DNA of 64,000 nucleotides from Rhodoplanes serenus (GTDB lineage Bacteria; Pseudomonadota; Alphaproteobacteria; Rhizobiales; Xanthobacteraceae): the NCBI GenBank assembly GCA_945893145.1, contig CAMDDZ010000005.1, forward strand, positions 45,875 through 109,874, in the 5' to 3' direction. Both the position numbers and the translations under genes were made by a program. Shown here in pieces: positions 48,754 to 58,415 of this stretch (position 1 is the stretch's first letter; each line of letters begins with the position of its first letter). The notes below the pieces were generated by a model. That model saw only the letters and a list, made by a program, of their open reading frames with translations. It had not been told where the DNA came from and ran no database searches.

Positions 48754-49601
48754 CAGACGAATGCGTGCTGCAACGCGATCCAGAGAAGCCGTGCCCGGCC
48801 GAGCCGGATGCGCTGCCGCGGCGCGGCCCAGCCTTGCGCCACCATGCCTTCGAGGATGGCGCGATAGGCCTTCTCCATCATGCGCGGCGCGCGCACCGTG
48901 CGCCGGGCGCTGTGCGACATGATCCGATCGGCCTCGCCGAAGTGGACGCGTGCACGCGCCGCAACCTCAGCGCAAACCTTCCCGAGCGCCGGATCGGCCA
49001 GCACGGCGTTCGGATCGTTCGTGGTGATGCCCGCCGCCTGCAAGGCCTCGCGCGGCAGGTAGAGGCGGCCCATGCTGGCGTCCTCGTCCAGATCGCGCAG
49101 GATGTTGGTCAGTTGCAGCGCGCGGCCAAGGTGGTGGGCGAGCGCCCGGCCCTCCTCTTCGCCCATGCCGAACACGCGGACCGAGAGCCGGCCTACTGCG
49201 CTGGCGACGCGATCGCAATAAAGATCGAGCTTGGCCCAGTCGGGCGCGCGAATTTGCGCGGCCGCGTCCATCTCCATGCCTTCGATCACAGCTACGAAGT
49301 CGTCCTTGCGCAGATCGAACTCCCGCACGGTACGGGCCAGGTTACGGAGGTCGTCTGGCGGCCGGCCGAAGTAGAGCGCGTCGATGTTGAGCCGCCATCG
49401 CGCCAGGCCATCGAGACGCTCGGTGTGCGGCGCGTCAGAGTCGGCGATGTCATCCACCAGACGGCAGAACGAGTAGATCTCGAACATGGCCTCGCGCTGC
49501 GCCCGCGGAAGAAACCGCATCGCCGTATAAAACGAGCTGCCGGAGGCGCGGCTGGTGACGCTTCCGGGTGGCGGTGCGAGTGGTGCTGCGGCGCTAGCCA
49601 T
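48753..49601 (-). CDS. hpnD: presqualene diphosphate synthase HpnD
   Basis: A 282-residue squalene/phytoene synthase family enzyme that joins two farnesyl diphosphates to presqualene diphosphate. Both Mg-binding acidic motifs are seen: FCRLVDDIADSD near residue 45-56 and NILRDLDEDASMGRLYLP at about 166-183. SSFYTAMRFLP is the family N-terminal anchor. The start overlaps hpnC by 8 bases (49594-49601) and the stop overlaps hpnE, so the set is translationally linked. Cytoplasmic or membrane-associated. Confidence 0.94.
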   Translation of the reverse strand: MASAAAPLAPPPGSVTSRASGSSFYTAMRFLPRAQREAMFEIYSFCRLVDDIADSDAPHTERLDGLARWRLNIDALYFGRPPDDLRNLARTVREFDLRKDDFVAVIEGMEMDAAAQIRAPDWAKLDLYCDRVASAVGRLSVRVFGMGEEEGRALAHHLGRALQLTNILRDLDEDASMGRLYLPREALQAAGITTNDPNAVLADPALGKVCAEVAARARVHFGEADRIMSHSARRTVRAPRMMEKAYRAILEGMVAQGWAAPRQRIRLGRARLLWIALQHAFV

Positions 49602-50475
49602 TGGTGCGCATCTTGCCGATGTTTGCGGCGCGAAACAGCCGCGTGAACAGGCCTTTGGTGATGCCGAGCAGGCCTAGTGCGGCAACGCCGAATTTATCCA
49701 AATGCACGCGCTCCGATAAAGGATCGCGATCCTCCAGCAATCCGACCAAATGTCGCGCCAGCATCTGGATCACGGAAACTTCCAGCGAAAGCCGGGAATC
49801 TTTGATCTGAGCCGGGAACCGGCGGCTCTCCTCCAGCAGAGCGCCGGTGCGCTCCGCAAGCGCCTTCAGACATAGCCGGAGCTGCGGTGACGCGCGGTCG
49901 CGCCCGAGCTCCTCGACGCTCGCGCCGGCTGCGTTCAGTGCATCAAGCGGCACATAGACGCGGTTGAGATCGCAGTAGTCCTTTTTGCAATCCTGCAGGT
50001 GATTGATGATCTGCAGCGCGGCGCAGAGCGCGTCATTGGCGGGCCAGGTCGCGCGGCTCTCGCCGTGCACGTCGAGCACATAGCGACCGACCGGCATGGC
50101 GGAGAACGAGCAATAGTGGATCAGGTCGTCCCAATCCGTGTAGCGGAGCTTGGTAACGTCCATCCTGAATGCGGTGAGCAGGTCCTGCGCGTGCTGCGAC
50201 GATAGTCCGCGCTCGCGCATCACGTTGTGCAGCGTGACGCCGACCTTGTTAGCGTCGTCCTTGCCGAGCAGGCTCGCTTCGAGGGCGTCGAGATGAGCGA
50301 GCTTGTCGGCCGGGCTCAATTGCGCATGGTCGGAAATGTCGTCGGCGACCCGCACGAACTCATAGAACGCCAGAATAGCGGCACGATGCCGCGGATGGAC
50401 CAGCCGCGACGCAACCGGAAAGTTCTCGTTCTTCGATCCTTTGCCGGATCGCAGTTCGGCGGCTTCGATGGTCAT
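49594..50475 (-). CDS. hpnC: hydroxysqualene synthase HpnC
   Basis: A 293-residue squalene/phytoene synthase family member that hydrolyses presqualene diphosphate to hydroxysqualene. It opens with the HpnC-type phrase KGSKNENFPVASRLVHPRHR. VRVADDISDH and LQDCKKDYCDLNRVYVP are the acidic motifs; the first lacks the canonical DxxxD arrangement of HpnD to a degree, consistent with its different reaction. ATG 50475 overlaps the hpnB stop as ATGA. The frame is open upstream to 50661, but that part lies inside hpnB. Confidence 0.94.
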   Translation of the reverse strand: MTIEAAELRSGKGSKNENFPVASRLVHPRHRAAILAFYEFVRVADDISDHAQLSPADKLAHLDALEASLLGKDDANKVGVTLHNVMRERGLSSQHAQDLLTAFRMDVTKLRYTDWDDLIHYCSFSAMPVGRYVLDVHGESRATWPANDALCAALQIINHLQDCKKDYCDLNRVYVPLDALNAAGASVEELGRDRASPQLRLCLKALAERTGALLEESRRFPAQIKDSRLSLEVSVIQMLARHLVGLLEDRDPLSERVHLDKFGVAALGLLGITKGLFTRLFRAANIGKMRTNG

Positions 50476-51629
50476 GAACCCGATACGTTGGCTTGCGCGC
50501 GGCCTTTCCACGTCCCGCCGTGTCCGCGCGCGAATTGATAAGCAGAATCCAGAGTATAGGCCATGTAGAGCAGCGCGATTGCGGGAAGCGCAAGACCCCA
50601 CAGCGGCGAGACCCGATAAAACCGCAACATCGGCTGAAATGCCAGTGCCATCATGGCCCAAGCCGCTATCCCGAGAAGCCGTGCGGCGCCATCGCCAAAC
50701 ACCGCCAGGAGCGGCGCCGCCAGAAAGGTGAGCCCCAGCCCCACCGTGGTTCCGGCCAGCAGAAGCGGTGAATAGCGCAGTTGGGCGTAGGCCGACCGCG
50801 AGATCATGTGCTTGACCTCGCCCCAGCCTTCATAGCGCCGGATGCTGCGGACGCGTTCGGTCAGGCCAAGCCAGATCGGGCCATGGGCCTTGAGCTGTTG
50901 CGCGAGCGAACAGTCGTCGATCAGCGCACCGCGAATGCTCTCGATGCCGCCGGCCTGACGCAGCGCTGCGGCCTTCACCAGCATACAGCCGCCCGCAGCC
51001 CCTGCGGTGGCACGAGCGGGATCGTTCACCCAGGCGAACGGAAACAACATCTGGAAGAAGAACACGAAGGCCGGCACGTGGCTGCGCTCCGCCTGGCTTT
51101 CACAGCGAAGCTTCGCCATGAGCGAGGTTAGGACATGGCCACCCTCTTCGGCGCGCGCCACCAGGGTGCGGAGCGAGTCCGGGCTGTGGACAATGTCGGC
51201 ATCGGTCAGCAGCAGGTAGCGGGCCTCCGGCTGCGCGGTCTGCGCCACATCGACGCCCTGCTTCACCGCCCAAAGCTTGCCGGTCCAGCCGGAGGGCAGG
51301 CTGCGGCTTCGCACCACGGTCAATGAATGGCAGGCCGGCAGGCCCCTAGCGGCCTGCTCCGCCACCGTGGCGGTGCCGTCATCGCTATCGTCATCCACCA
51401 GGACAATGTGCAGCGGACCGGGGTAGTCCTGACCCAGCAAGGAACCCACGCTTTCGCCAATACAATCGGCCTCGTTGCGCGCCGGCACCACGGCCGCAAC
51501 CGCAGGCCATCGCGATGGCGCGACCGGCACCGGCACGTCGCGCTCGCGGCAAAGCCAAAATCCACCTTGGCCTATCAACAGATAGGTCCAGATCGCCACC
51601 GGGATGGCAGACAAGATAATCTCGAACAT
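50472..51629 (-). CDS. hpnB: hopene-associated glycosyltransferase HpnB
   Basis: A 385-residue GT2-type glycosyltransferase. An N-terminal membrane helix (LSAIPVAIWTYLLIGQGGFW) is followed by the GT-A domain: AVVPARNEADCIGESVGSLL, LVDDDSDDGT, LLLTDADIVHSPDSLR (metal DxD-type), then helices at the C-terminus (about 290-360). It is found in most hopanoid loci; its role in side-chain glycosylation is presumed and not proven. It is the first gene of the hpnBCDE-shc operon. ATG 51629 has no strong ribosome binding site. It is divergent from the prenyl synthase gene. Confidence 0.92.
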   Translation of the reverse strand: MFEIILSAIPVAIWTYLLIGQGGFWLCRERDVPVPVAPSRWPAVAAVVPARNEADCIGESVGSLLGQDYPGPLHIVLVDDDSDDGTATVAEQAARGLPACHSLTVVRSRSLPSGWTGKLWAVKQGVDVAQTAQPEARYLLLTDADIVHSPDSLRTLVARAEEGGHVLTSLMAKLRCESQAERSHVPAFVFFFQMLFPFAWVNDPARATAGAAGGCMLVKAAALRQAGGIESIRGALIDDCSLAQQLKAHGPIWLGLTERVRSIRRYEGWGEVKHMISRSAYAQLRYSPLLLAGTTVGLGLTFLAAPLLAVFGDGAARLLGIAAWAMMALAFQPMLRFYRVSPLWGLALPAIALLYMAYTLDSAYQFARGHGGTWKGRAQANVSGS

Positions 51630-51811
51630 GCTGAAAGGATAACCTAAACGCTGCCGATCAAGACCAAGAGACAGAGACCAACAGGCCGAGCAAGGCACCA
51701 GGCCGGATGGCCGGTGCTCAAACCAAGCGGCCGGACCGCGGAACTCCTGTCCCCATATGGCAAATTTAGGCCCTTGGCCAAAACGCAGCAAAGCAGGATA
51801 GTGTCGCCCCT

Positions 51812-52780
51812 ATGGCTCAATCCTCACCCCAGCGCGACCGGTCGCCCGCGCCCGATGCCACCGCAGAGTTCAAGCGGCGGCTCGATCTGGCCGCGGCCGA
51901 AACCGAGACGCTGCTCGGCGAACTGCTCGGACCCGAGCCCGCTGCCGGCGAACGGATGCGCCCGGCGCGGCTGCTCGAAGCCATGCGCTACTCCACGCTC
52001 GGCGGCGGCAAGCGTTTCCGGCCGTTCCTGGTGGTGGAAACCGCGGCCCTGTTCCAGGTCCCGCGCACGCGCGCGCTGATGACGGCGGCAGCGCTCGAAC
52101 TCATTCACTGTTACTCGCTCATCCACGACGACCTGCCGGCGATGGACAACGACGACCTGCGGCGCGGCCGGCCGACCGCCCACAAGGCCTACGACGAGGC
52201 CACGGCGATCCTCGCGGGTGACGGACTTCTGACTTTTGCTTTTGACGTGCTGTCCCGGCCGGAAGCGCATCCGGACCCGGCGGTCCGGATCGAGCTGGTT
52301 TCGGCGCTCGCGCGCAACTCCGGCCTCGGCGGCATGGCCGGCGGCCAGATGCTCGATCTCGCGGCCGAAGGCCGGTTTGGGGGCGAGAGCAAGCCGCTTG
52401 GACTGCACGACGTGAAATTGCTGCAAGCGATGAAGACCGGGGCGCTGCTGCGCTTCGGCTGCATGAGTGGCGCGATTTTGGGCAGTGCGGATGCGGAGCA
52501 GCGCCGAGCGCTCGACCGTTACGGCTCCGCGATAGGCGAATCGTTCCAAATTGCCGATGATTTGCTCGATATTGCGGGCGACGCCGCAACTGTCGGCAAG
52601 GCGACAGGCAAAGACACCGCAGCCAACAAGGCAACCGTCATCACCGCATTGGGCGTTGACGGCGCTAAACGCAAGCTTACGGCGGTGGTGGCCGAAGCGG
52701 AGGGCGCCGTTGCGATATTTGGCGCGGATGCCGCCGTGCTTCAGGCCGCGGCCCGATTTGTCGCTGATCGCCGCAGTTGA
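51812..52780 (+). CDS. ispA: polyprenyl (farnesyl/geranylgeranyl) diphosphate synthase
   Basis: A 322-residue class I trans-prenyltransferase. The first Asp-rich motif is HDDLPAMDNDDLRRG, with the insertion typical of bacterial FPP synthases; the second is QIADDLLDIAGDAA. GGGKRFRPFLVVE and GGQMLDLAAEG are other anchors. It condenses DMAPP/IPP to FPP, the precursor for HpnD. The N-terminus is about 25 residues longer than E. coli IspA. ATG 51812 has only a distant AGGA. It lies divergent from hpnB by 182 bases, consistent with supply of precursor to the hopanoid pathway. Confidence 0.93.
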   Translation: MAQSSPQRDRSPAPDATAEFKRRLDLAAAETETLLGELLGPEPAAGERMRPARLLEAMRYSTLGGGKRFRPFLVVETAALFQVPRTRALMTAAALELIHCYSLIHDDLPAMDNDDLRRGRPTAHKAYDEATAILAGDGLLTFAFDVLSRPEAHPDPAVRIELVSALARNSGLGGMAGGQMLDLAAEGRFGGESKPLGLHDVKLLQAMKTGALLRFGCMSGAILGSADAEQRRALDRYGSAIGESFQIADDLLDIAGDAATVGKATGKDTAANKATVITALGVDGAKRKLTAVVAEAEGAVAIFGADAAVLQAAARFVADRRS

Positions 52781-52971
52781 TAACCGCAGGTAGTGGATTG
52801 AAAGCAGCGCAATCGCGCGCTCATCCTCGATGCCTTGAGTCGCTTGGCATCGTTCGCGAGGACGCGCAGGGTACTTTTCAGCGGTAACCGGCGCGCTTAA
52901 ATAGGACTGAAAGCACCGCTTGCTTCGCTGGCAGTGCCACGGCATTGAATCGATAACAGGGCGACAAACAC

Positions 52972-53475
52972 ATGATCTCGCGAGCGACGACGTTTTTTGC
53001 CTCGGCCGTTATGGCGGCGCTATTTGGCGCCGCTTTGCTGGCCCCGTCACCCAGCTATTCGCAACGCGGCACCAATCCGTTCGCGGGCTTTGCCGGAGCA
53101 TGGAACGGCAACGGCACCATCACGCTTTCCAGCGGCGCGCGTGAGGGCATTCGCTGCCGTGCAACCTATGCGACCGAAAGTGGCTCCGGCATCCGGCTGG
53201 AAATGCGTTGCGCGAGCGCCAGCTACAGGTTCGAACTGCAGAGTAGTTTGACCTATAGCGATGGCGCCGTGTCCGGCACCTGGAATGAATCGGCGCACGG
53301 CGCAGCCGGCACCATCTCGGGCAGCGTCAGCGGCAACACCATCAGCCTTCGGGCCAGCGGTCAGACCTTTACGGCGCTGATGAGCATCAGCACCAACGGT
53401 TCGCGGCAGACGATTTCGATCCAATCGCCGGGCAGCGAACTGAGCTCGGTCTCGATCAGCATGAGCAAAGGCTGA
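52972..53475 (+). CDS. exported beta-rich protein of unknown function
   Basis: A 167-residue protein with a signal peptide of about 31 residues (MISRATTFFASAVMAALFGA, ending PSYSQ). The mature part is rich in Ser, Gly and Thr and reads as alternating strands: FAGAWNGNGTITLSSGAREG, RCRATYATESGSGIRLEMRC with a likely Cys pair, SYRFELQSSLTYSDG, and GTWNESAHGAAGTISGSVSG. This looks like a small beta-barrel or lipocalin-like fold. Proteins of this type occur in related genera as hypothetical proteins. It is downstream of the prenyl synthase (191 bases) and convergent with the MMPL transporter. No function can be assigned. Confidence 0.8.
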   Translation: MISRATTFFASAVMAALFGAALLAPSPSYSQRGTNPFAGFAGAWNGNGTITLSSGAREGIRCRATYATESGSGIRLEMRCASASYRFELQSSLTYSDGAVSGTWNESAHGAAGTISGSVSGNTISLRASGQTFTALMSISTNGSRQTISIQSPGSELSSVSISMSKG

Positions 53476-53517
53476 CGCATAACAAGCGCGGCACTCAACC
53501 CGCGGAATTTCGCCCGC

Positions 53518-55890
53518 TCACTTCGAGACGTGCACGGGCTGGCCGCTCCAGCGGCGGGCGATGTTGCGCATCAGCATGACGGTCGGCCGCAAGATCAGCA
53601 TATCGGCGGTCACGGCCGAGACCATCGCAAATGCGCTGAGCCAGCCGAACAGCCGCAGCGACGGCAAATCCGACACCACCGTGACCACGAGCCCGCAGGC
53701 CAGCACCACCGAGGTCAGGATCACGGCCGGGCCAGCCAGCACGGTCGCCTTATAGACCGCGACCGCCGGATCGTCCTCCGGCCTGTCCTCGAGCCGCAAT
53801 CGATTGAGGAAGTGCACGGTCGCGCTCAGACCGAGACCGAACGAAACCGTCAACGCCACGATGCTGGCGAACTGCAGCCCCTGCCCCATCAGCCATAGCG
53901 CCGCGCCCGACACCAGCACCGGGAAGATGCCGGGCAGCACGCTCGCCAGCATCGCGATGATCGAGCGGAAGCAGATACCGATGAAGGCCGCCACGAACAC
54001 GATCTCGATGGTCAGCGCCCGATTGAGCTTGCCGATCATGTTCCCGCTGTTGCGCGCGGCAATCGCCGACAGGCCGGTCACCGAAATGATATAGCCCGGA
54101 TGTGCGGTGCGCACGGCGTTGAGCGTCTTGTCGAGGCTTTCGACCACCGGCAGGAGTTGGCTGGCATCGATGTCCGGAATGCGGCCGGTCACCACGACCG
54201 CGTCCTGCTCGGCCGAAATAAAGCGCCGCGTCAGATAGGGCGGCAGCATGTCGACGTATTGCTTCAGCGTCGCCACGTCCGAACGGCCGGCCTTTTCGGC
54301 GAGCCAGCGCCGCAACGTGTCGAGCGACCAGACGTTGCCGACGCCGGCCTGCTTCTCGATGATCGCATGCACCTCGGCGATGGTCGCAAGTGTCTCCGGC
54401 GCGTAGAGCGCGGCGCCCTGCGGAAACTGGATCAGCACATCGATCGGGTTGGCGCCGGTGAGTTTCGCATCAAGGCGGTCGCTCGCCGACACCGCCTGCT
54501 GCTTGTCCGGCACCTGGTCGGCCAGGCGGTAGCGCGGCTCGAGATCGATGTAGATGAGGGTCAGGCCCGCCACCACCAACAGACTGACCGCGCTGTAGAG
54601 CGCGGGGTGATTCACCATGCGATCCGCCATCCAGCCGCAGAATGTGCGCAGCATGTTGACGGCCGAGTCGGTGCGCCGCACCTTTTCGACGAACACCTCC
54701 TCCTTACGCACCAGCAAAACGCCCAGCACCGGCACGAGCGTCAGCACGGCGACGAGCGCGATCGCGGTTGCCAGCAGTCCGGCCTCACCAAAGGTGCGGA
54801 TCAGGTCGGAACTGGAGAATTGCAGCGCCGCGAACGACAGGCCCGCCGTTCCGTGCGTCAACACGCAGGCCGGACCGACGACCAGGATCGCGTTGCGGAA
54901 CGCCTGGTACTTGGTCTCGCCGGCGATCATCCGGTCGCGTGCCGCGAACGTCAGCTGCATGCTGTCGGCAAAGCTGATCACCATGATGAGCGGTGTCATC
55001 ACGTTCAGGAACATGTTGAGGCTGAAGTCGAGCCAACCGAGCGCGCCGAGCGAAAGCAGGATCGCGATCAGCGGCGGCCCCGCCGCGATGATCATGAACG
55101 AGATGCGGCGAAAGAATAAAACCGCGATCAAGCATCCGGCGAGAAAGCCGACCCCGTTATAGATCAGCCGGTCGCGCTCGACCGCGTTGCGGATCGCGAG
55201 CTGCATGACCGGCACGCCCGAGAGCGTTCCGCGCAGCTCGGTGCCTTTCAGTTCGGTATCGACGATCTTGCGGATTTCCTCGACGGTGGTGTTCAGCCCT
55301 TTGGTCTGGATGATGCCAGGCTCAAGCGCGAGCACGACCAGCGTCAGCGTGCCGTCCTCGGACAAAAGCTTGCCGCGGATGATCTCGTTGGCTCTGATGC
55401 GCTCGACGAGCTTCTTGTATTCCTCGCCTTGCGGCAGCTCCTCAGGGAACAGCGGGGGTGGAATGTTGCCGGCCTCCGGCGGCTGGCGCGCCGAGAACAT
55501 CGAGACGAGGCCGCGCATGCCGTCGATGAGCTGCAAGTCGGTGACGATGCTGCGCAGCTTCTCGATCGAGTCGCGCTCCATCAGCGTCCTGCCCTCGATC
55601 ACGATCAGCACGTCGAATTCGGCCGAAGGGAAGCGCTTGGTCACCTCCTCGAATTGCCGAAACTCGGGCGTGTCGGAGCGGAAGAGTTGGCTCAGCGAGT
55701 CATCGACCTTGATGCGCATCACGCCGAAGGCCGCGGCGATCGAAAGCAGCAGCACAACCAGCGCGCTGATATAAGGAAATCGCAGCGGCACAAGACCCAT
55801 GCGTTCGATGCCGAACGCCAGATTGTGCAGCTTTCTGCGAGGCGCGCCCGGGGCTTGCCCGGCTGCCTGATTGAGGTTGTCGGCCGACAC
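53518..55890 (-). CDS. MMPL/RND family transporter
   Basis: About 790 residues with two RND halves, each one helix, a periplasmic domain and five to six helices. Helix 1 is PYISALVVLLLSIAAAFGVM, followed by MRIKVDDSLSQLFRSDTPEF. VMTPLIMVISFADSMQLTFA and VALTVSFGLGLSATVHFLNR are the mid-membrane segments with charged or polar residues. Lipids or hydrophobic molecules are the usual cargo. GTG 55890 with GGGGAG upstream is my choice, since the frame further up is low quality; ATG 55800 would be the shorter option. It is distinct from HpnN but near the hopanoid locus; no membrane-fusion or outer-membrane partner is adjacent. Confidence 0.87.
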   Translation of the reverse strand: MSADNLNQAAGQAPGAPRRKLHNLAFGIERMGLVPLRFPYISALVVLLLSIAAAFGVMRIKVDDSLSQLFRSDTPEFRQFEEVTKRFPSAEFDVLIVIEGRTLMERDSIEKLRSIVTDLQLIDGMRGLVSMFSARQPPEAGNIPPPLFPEELPQGEEYKKLVERIRANEIIRGKLLSEDGTLTLVVLALEPGIIQTKGLNTTVEEIRKIVDTELKGTELRGTLSGVPVMQLAIRNAVERDRLIYNGVGFLAGCLIAVLFFRRISFMIIAAGPPLIAILLSLGALGWLDFSLNMFLNVMTPLIMVISFADSMQLTFAARDRMIAGETKYQAFRNAILVVGPACVLTHGTAGLSFAALQFSSSDLIRTFGEAGLLATAIALVAVLTLVPVLGVLLVRKEEVFVEKVRRTDSAVNMLRTFCGWMADRMVNHPALYSAVSLLVVAGLTLIYIDLEPRYRLADQVPDKQQAVSASDRLDAKLTGANPIDVLIQFPQGAALYAPETLATIAEVHAIIEKQAGVGNVWSLDTLRRWLAEKAGRSDVATLKQYVDMLPPYLTRRFISAEQDAVVVTGRIPDIDASQLLPVVESLDKTLNAVRTAHPGYIISVTGLSAIAARNSGNMIGKLNRALTIEIVFVAAFIGICFRSIIAMLASVLPGIFPVLVSGAALWLMGQGLQFASIVALTVSFGLGLSATVHFLNRLRLEDRPEDDPAVAVYKATVLAGPAVILTSVVLACGLVVTVVSDLPSLRLFGWLSAFAMVSAVTADMLILRPTVMLMRNIARRWSGQPVHVSK

Positions 55891-56254
55891 GAATCTCTGC
55901 TCCCCGCCCCGCTTCCCGGGCACATAAAGACCTCGTCTTGCGCGAGGCGTCAAATGCCCTGCGCCGGGGCACCCAGGGCTGGTCCCGCTTCCTTGGCCTG
56001 GGGGAGTTCCTATGCTGTTGCAAAGGATACTTTGTGCATTAAATCGTGAATGGATTTCGCTCCTGCGGCGCCTCATTGGAGGCTTGAGCACCTGGAACGG
56101 CTGACCAAGAGCCCGAACAGGCGTTCGCAGTCCAGCGGCCGTTGCCAGTCCGGCTCGACAGGTGACCGGTGCCCGCTGCGCTGATGTTGCCGTTGCTCAC
56201 CACCACCGCGACCTGCCCGCCCGGGCCCTCATGACCACGTGGTGCAGCATGGCG
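55891..56254. other. 364-base intergenic region
   Basis: Nothing convincing is seen. It lies between the transporter start and the stop of the transglutaminase-like gene, which is transcribed towards it. The minus-strand frame of the transporter stays open to 56091 but without a plausible start. No terminator-like hairpin with a T-tract was found. Confidence 0.45.
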
Positions 56255-57118
56255 TTAGGACGAAACAACAACCTCCACCGACATTCCGGCAAACGCATCG
56301 GTCATGCCGACAAAACTGCCAGCCACCGGCATCGCCTGGCGAATGTCGCGCGCGACCGCAACAGGAATGAGATTAAAGCTCCCGACGCTGCGGTTGGTCG
56401 GGTCAAAGGTGATCCAGCCAGCGCCCGGCACGTAGACCTCCGCCCACGCATGGGTCGACCCTGCGCCCGTCGATCCGAGGCGGTCCTGTTCCGGGTTGTA
56501 CAGATAGCCTGAGACGATCCTGGCCCCGAAACCGAGCGTGCGCGCCGCTTCAGCGAACAGCACTGCGAAATCCCGGCATGAGCCCCACCCGCGATCCAGC
56601 GTCTGCGCCGGCGACTGGGTGCCTTCATCCTCCCGGCTCTGATAGCGGATCGATTCTGCGACGCCGGCGCCGACGTCTTTCAGAAGTGCCAGCGTGTCTG
56701 TCGGACTGCTCCGGACGAACGCGCGCACCCACTGGGATAACCGCTGCGGCGGGTCCGGATATTGCAGCGCCGCCAGCCCGCCAAGATCGGCCCAATCGTC
56801 ATCGGAATATCGAAACGGATACGAAATCGCCGATGCCGCAATGGCGAATACCGGCCAGGCCACGGCGTCGAGTTCGAGCTCTGCGACGCTATCGATGACG
56901 AGATGATCGGCCACGGTTTTGAAGCTGGCCGTCGCCACCGCGTTGCCAAAGACATCTTGCGCCCATGTCACCGTGGCGGTGGGCGTTATCGCGACATTGC
57001 TCGAAATCAACCGAAGATCGCGGCTCTCACGCGGGCGCAGCATCAACCGATGGGGCCAAAGGCTTACCGGCTGATGGAAGCGATACGTCGTCTTGTGATG
57101 AATCTTGAGCTTGATCAA
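56255..57118 (-). CDS. transglutaminase-like cysteine protease family protein
   Basis: A 287-residue protein with an N-terminal beta-domain (about 1-90, [20 protein letters not shown]) and a transglutaminase-like core. The triad is intact: Cys181 in GWGSCRDFA, His223 in STHAWAEVY and Asp239 in FDPTNR. This arrangement is the one paired in many bacteria with DUF403/circularly-permuted ATP-grasp proteins, but those are not seen here. It has no signal peptide and should be cytoplasmic. Bacterial members are thought to act as peptidases or amidases; the substrate is unknown. ATG 57118 is the natural start. Confidence 0.9.
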   Translation of the reverse strand: MIKLKIHHKTTYRFHQPVSLWPHRLMLRPRESRDLRLISSNVAITPTATVTWAQDVFGNAVATASFKTVADHLVIDSVAELELDAVAWPVFAIAASAISYPFRYSDDDWADLGGLAALQYPDPPQRLSQWVRAFVRSSPTDTLALLKDVGAGVAESIRYQSREDEGTQSPAQTLDRGWGSCRDFAVLFAEAARTLGFGARIVSGYLYNPEQDRLGSTGAGSTHAWAEVYVPGAGWITFDPTNRSVGSFNLIPVAVARDIRQAMPVAGSFVGMTDAFAGMSVEVVVSS

Positions 57119-57263
57119 CGAAAGCTCCGCGCTTCGAAGTCCGCTCTGTCGAAGCGAGGCTTCATGATCGCCCGTTTCGTCCGCGGCTATCTCGGTTGCA
57201 GATTGAACGCAACGAACACCTGGCTCGGCTTATTCATCGCCGAACTGTCGCCGTTGCACGTCA

Positions 57264-57515
57264 TCACGCCGATGCCTGTGGCCATCGTCGCTGCTGAAGC
57301 CCGAACGCTTCGTCAAGCTTGACCGTCACGGGACCATGCAACGGACAATCGGTATCGAAGTAAAAGAAGACCGATCCTTCCGGGCCCCGCAAACCACGCC
57401 CGAACTCATTTTTGACAAACGAGCAGGTGCAGCCCTGCGCCACTGCATCCGCGGATCCCGGCGGCGAGATTGGATCAATGCCATTGCGAAAGAAGGGATG
57501 AGGGATCGGGGCCAT
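57264..57515 (-). CDS. small cysteine-containing protein of unknown function
   Basis: An 83-residue protein with GCTCSFVKNEFGRGLRG and, 25 residues on, DTDCPLHG. The Cys-x-Cys and Cys-Pro-Leu-His pattern recurs, as I recall, in short proteins of Rhizobiales and actinobacteria, where it looks like a metal-binding fold. AAGGA lies seven bases before ATG 57515; ATG 57533 is less likely. It could bind zinc or iron. It stands 145 bases upstream of the transglutaminase-like gene on the same strand. Confidence 0.72.
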   Translation of the reverse strand: MAPIPHPFFRNGIDPISPPGSADAVAQGCTCSFVKNEFGRGLRGPEGSVFFYFDTDCPLHGPVTVKLDEAFGLQQRRWPQASA

Positions 57516-57572
57516 GAGCTGTTCCTTGCGCATTCGAATGCTCGACAGGCGCCCGCGGCGGCCGTCGCAGAA

Positions 57573-57764
57573 CTACGGATTTTTTGTCTCGTTGTTCTTG
57601 TCGTCGACAGCGCCCTTCAACCGGTCCAGCAGGTCGTCTGTCCGATAGCGCGCATAGAGTTCACGCGCCTTGCCGATTTTTTCAGGCGACGCTTGCTCAC
57701 CGAACGATCCCTTGAGGGCACGCTCGAAAGCGTCGCCGCTGGAAGGTTTTTGGCGCGGCTGCAC
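57573..57764 (-). CDS. small basic hypothetical protein
   Basis: A 63-residue frame starting with GTG at 57764, GAGG nine bases upstream. The sequence VQPRQKPSSGDAFERALKGS, then PEKIGKARELYARYRTDDLL, DRLKGAVDDKNN, is charged and helical with no Cys, which looks like a real small protein. No family is recognised. It lies just upstream of the Cys-rich small gene on the same strand (57-base gap). Small size and the GTG start leave some doubt. Confidence 0.55.
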   Translation of the reverse strand: MQPRQKPSSGDAFERALKGSFGEQASPEKIGKARELYARYRTDDLLDRLKGAVDDKNNETKNP

Positions 57765-58098
57765 GGACTATGACCTCAGACGTTGGGATTTCCGATTCGC
57801 TTCGACGCGATTACATTTTTTCAGAACGACGACGCCATACCGGCCGGCACAATGACCACCTTGCGTCGCTGTATGAGCAACCGCTCCGGCAATTTTCGTT
57901 GTTTTGGAGGCCGACTGCTCCGAGGCAGCTCGATTGGCCGGAACATGCGCCGTTTGCCGCCGGAAGTCGAGAACTATGTTGTGCTCGCGATTTTCATAGC
58001 AAATGCACCTTTTCGTACCCATATTGGTCTCATCCACATTCCGATTCCATCGGCGGCGGCGATTGAGGCCGCCTGTCATTTTCCCGCGAAAGCATCTC
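57765..58098. other. 334-base intergenic region
   Basis: Somewhat richer in A and T than the surroundings (for example GATTACATTTTTTCAGAACG near 57809-57828). I find no supported gene, hairpin or repeat. It lies between a minus-strand small gene and a plus-strand small gene and is presumably a divergent promoter region. Confidence 0.45.
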
Positions 58099-58275
58099 AT
58101 GGCTACAAAAGAACGGCTGGCGGCCATGGCAAACTCTCTTTGCGCCGTGTGTTCGGGAGCGATGATGGTCAAGCTTATCGCGCCAGATCCCGACGACCGC
58201 GCATCGGAGCTCCGCACTTACGTCTGCGCCGACTGCGGTCACAGTCGCACGTATGCCGTAGACGGCGGTCACTAG
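58099..58275 (+). CDS. small zinc-ribbon protein
   Basis: A 58-residue protein with two CxxC pairs, SLCAVCSGAMM and YVCADCGHSRTY, 27 residues apart, the layout of a zinc ribbon. Between them is PDPDDRASELRTY, acidic. It could bind RNA, DNA or another protein; the partner is unknown. ATG 58099 has only a weak GCGAAAG upstream, and ATG 58126 is an alternative that keeps both pairs. Similar tiny ribbons are common in Bradyrhizobium-type genomes. Confidence 0.7.
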   Translation: MATKERLAAMANSLCAVCSGAMMVKLIAPDPDDRASELRTYVCADCGHSRTYAVDGGH

Positions 58276-58415
58276 TGACGAACATTCCGGTCGGGACAAC
58301 CGTGGACATCGAATTCAAGAGCTCAGGCGCTTGTTCGGCTTACCGCCGCCACAGCGCTGAGTAGTCCCATCCCATTACCAAGGAGCGACCCAGACAAAAT
58401 GACTCAGGCAAAATC

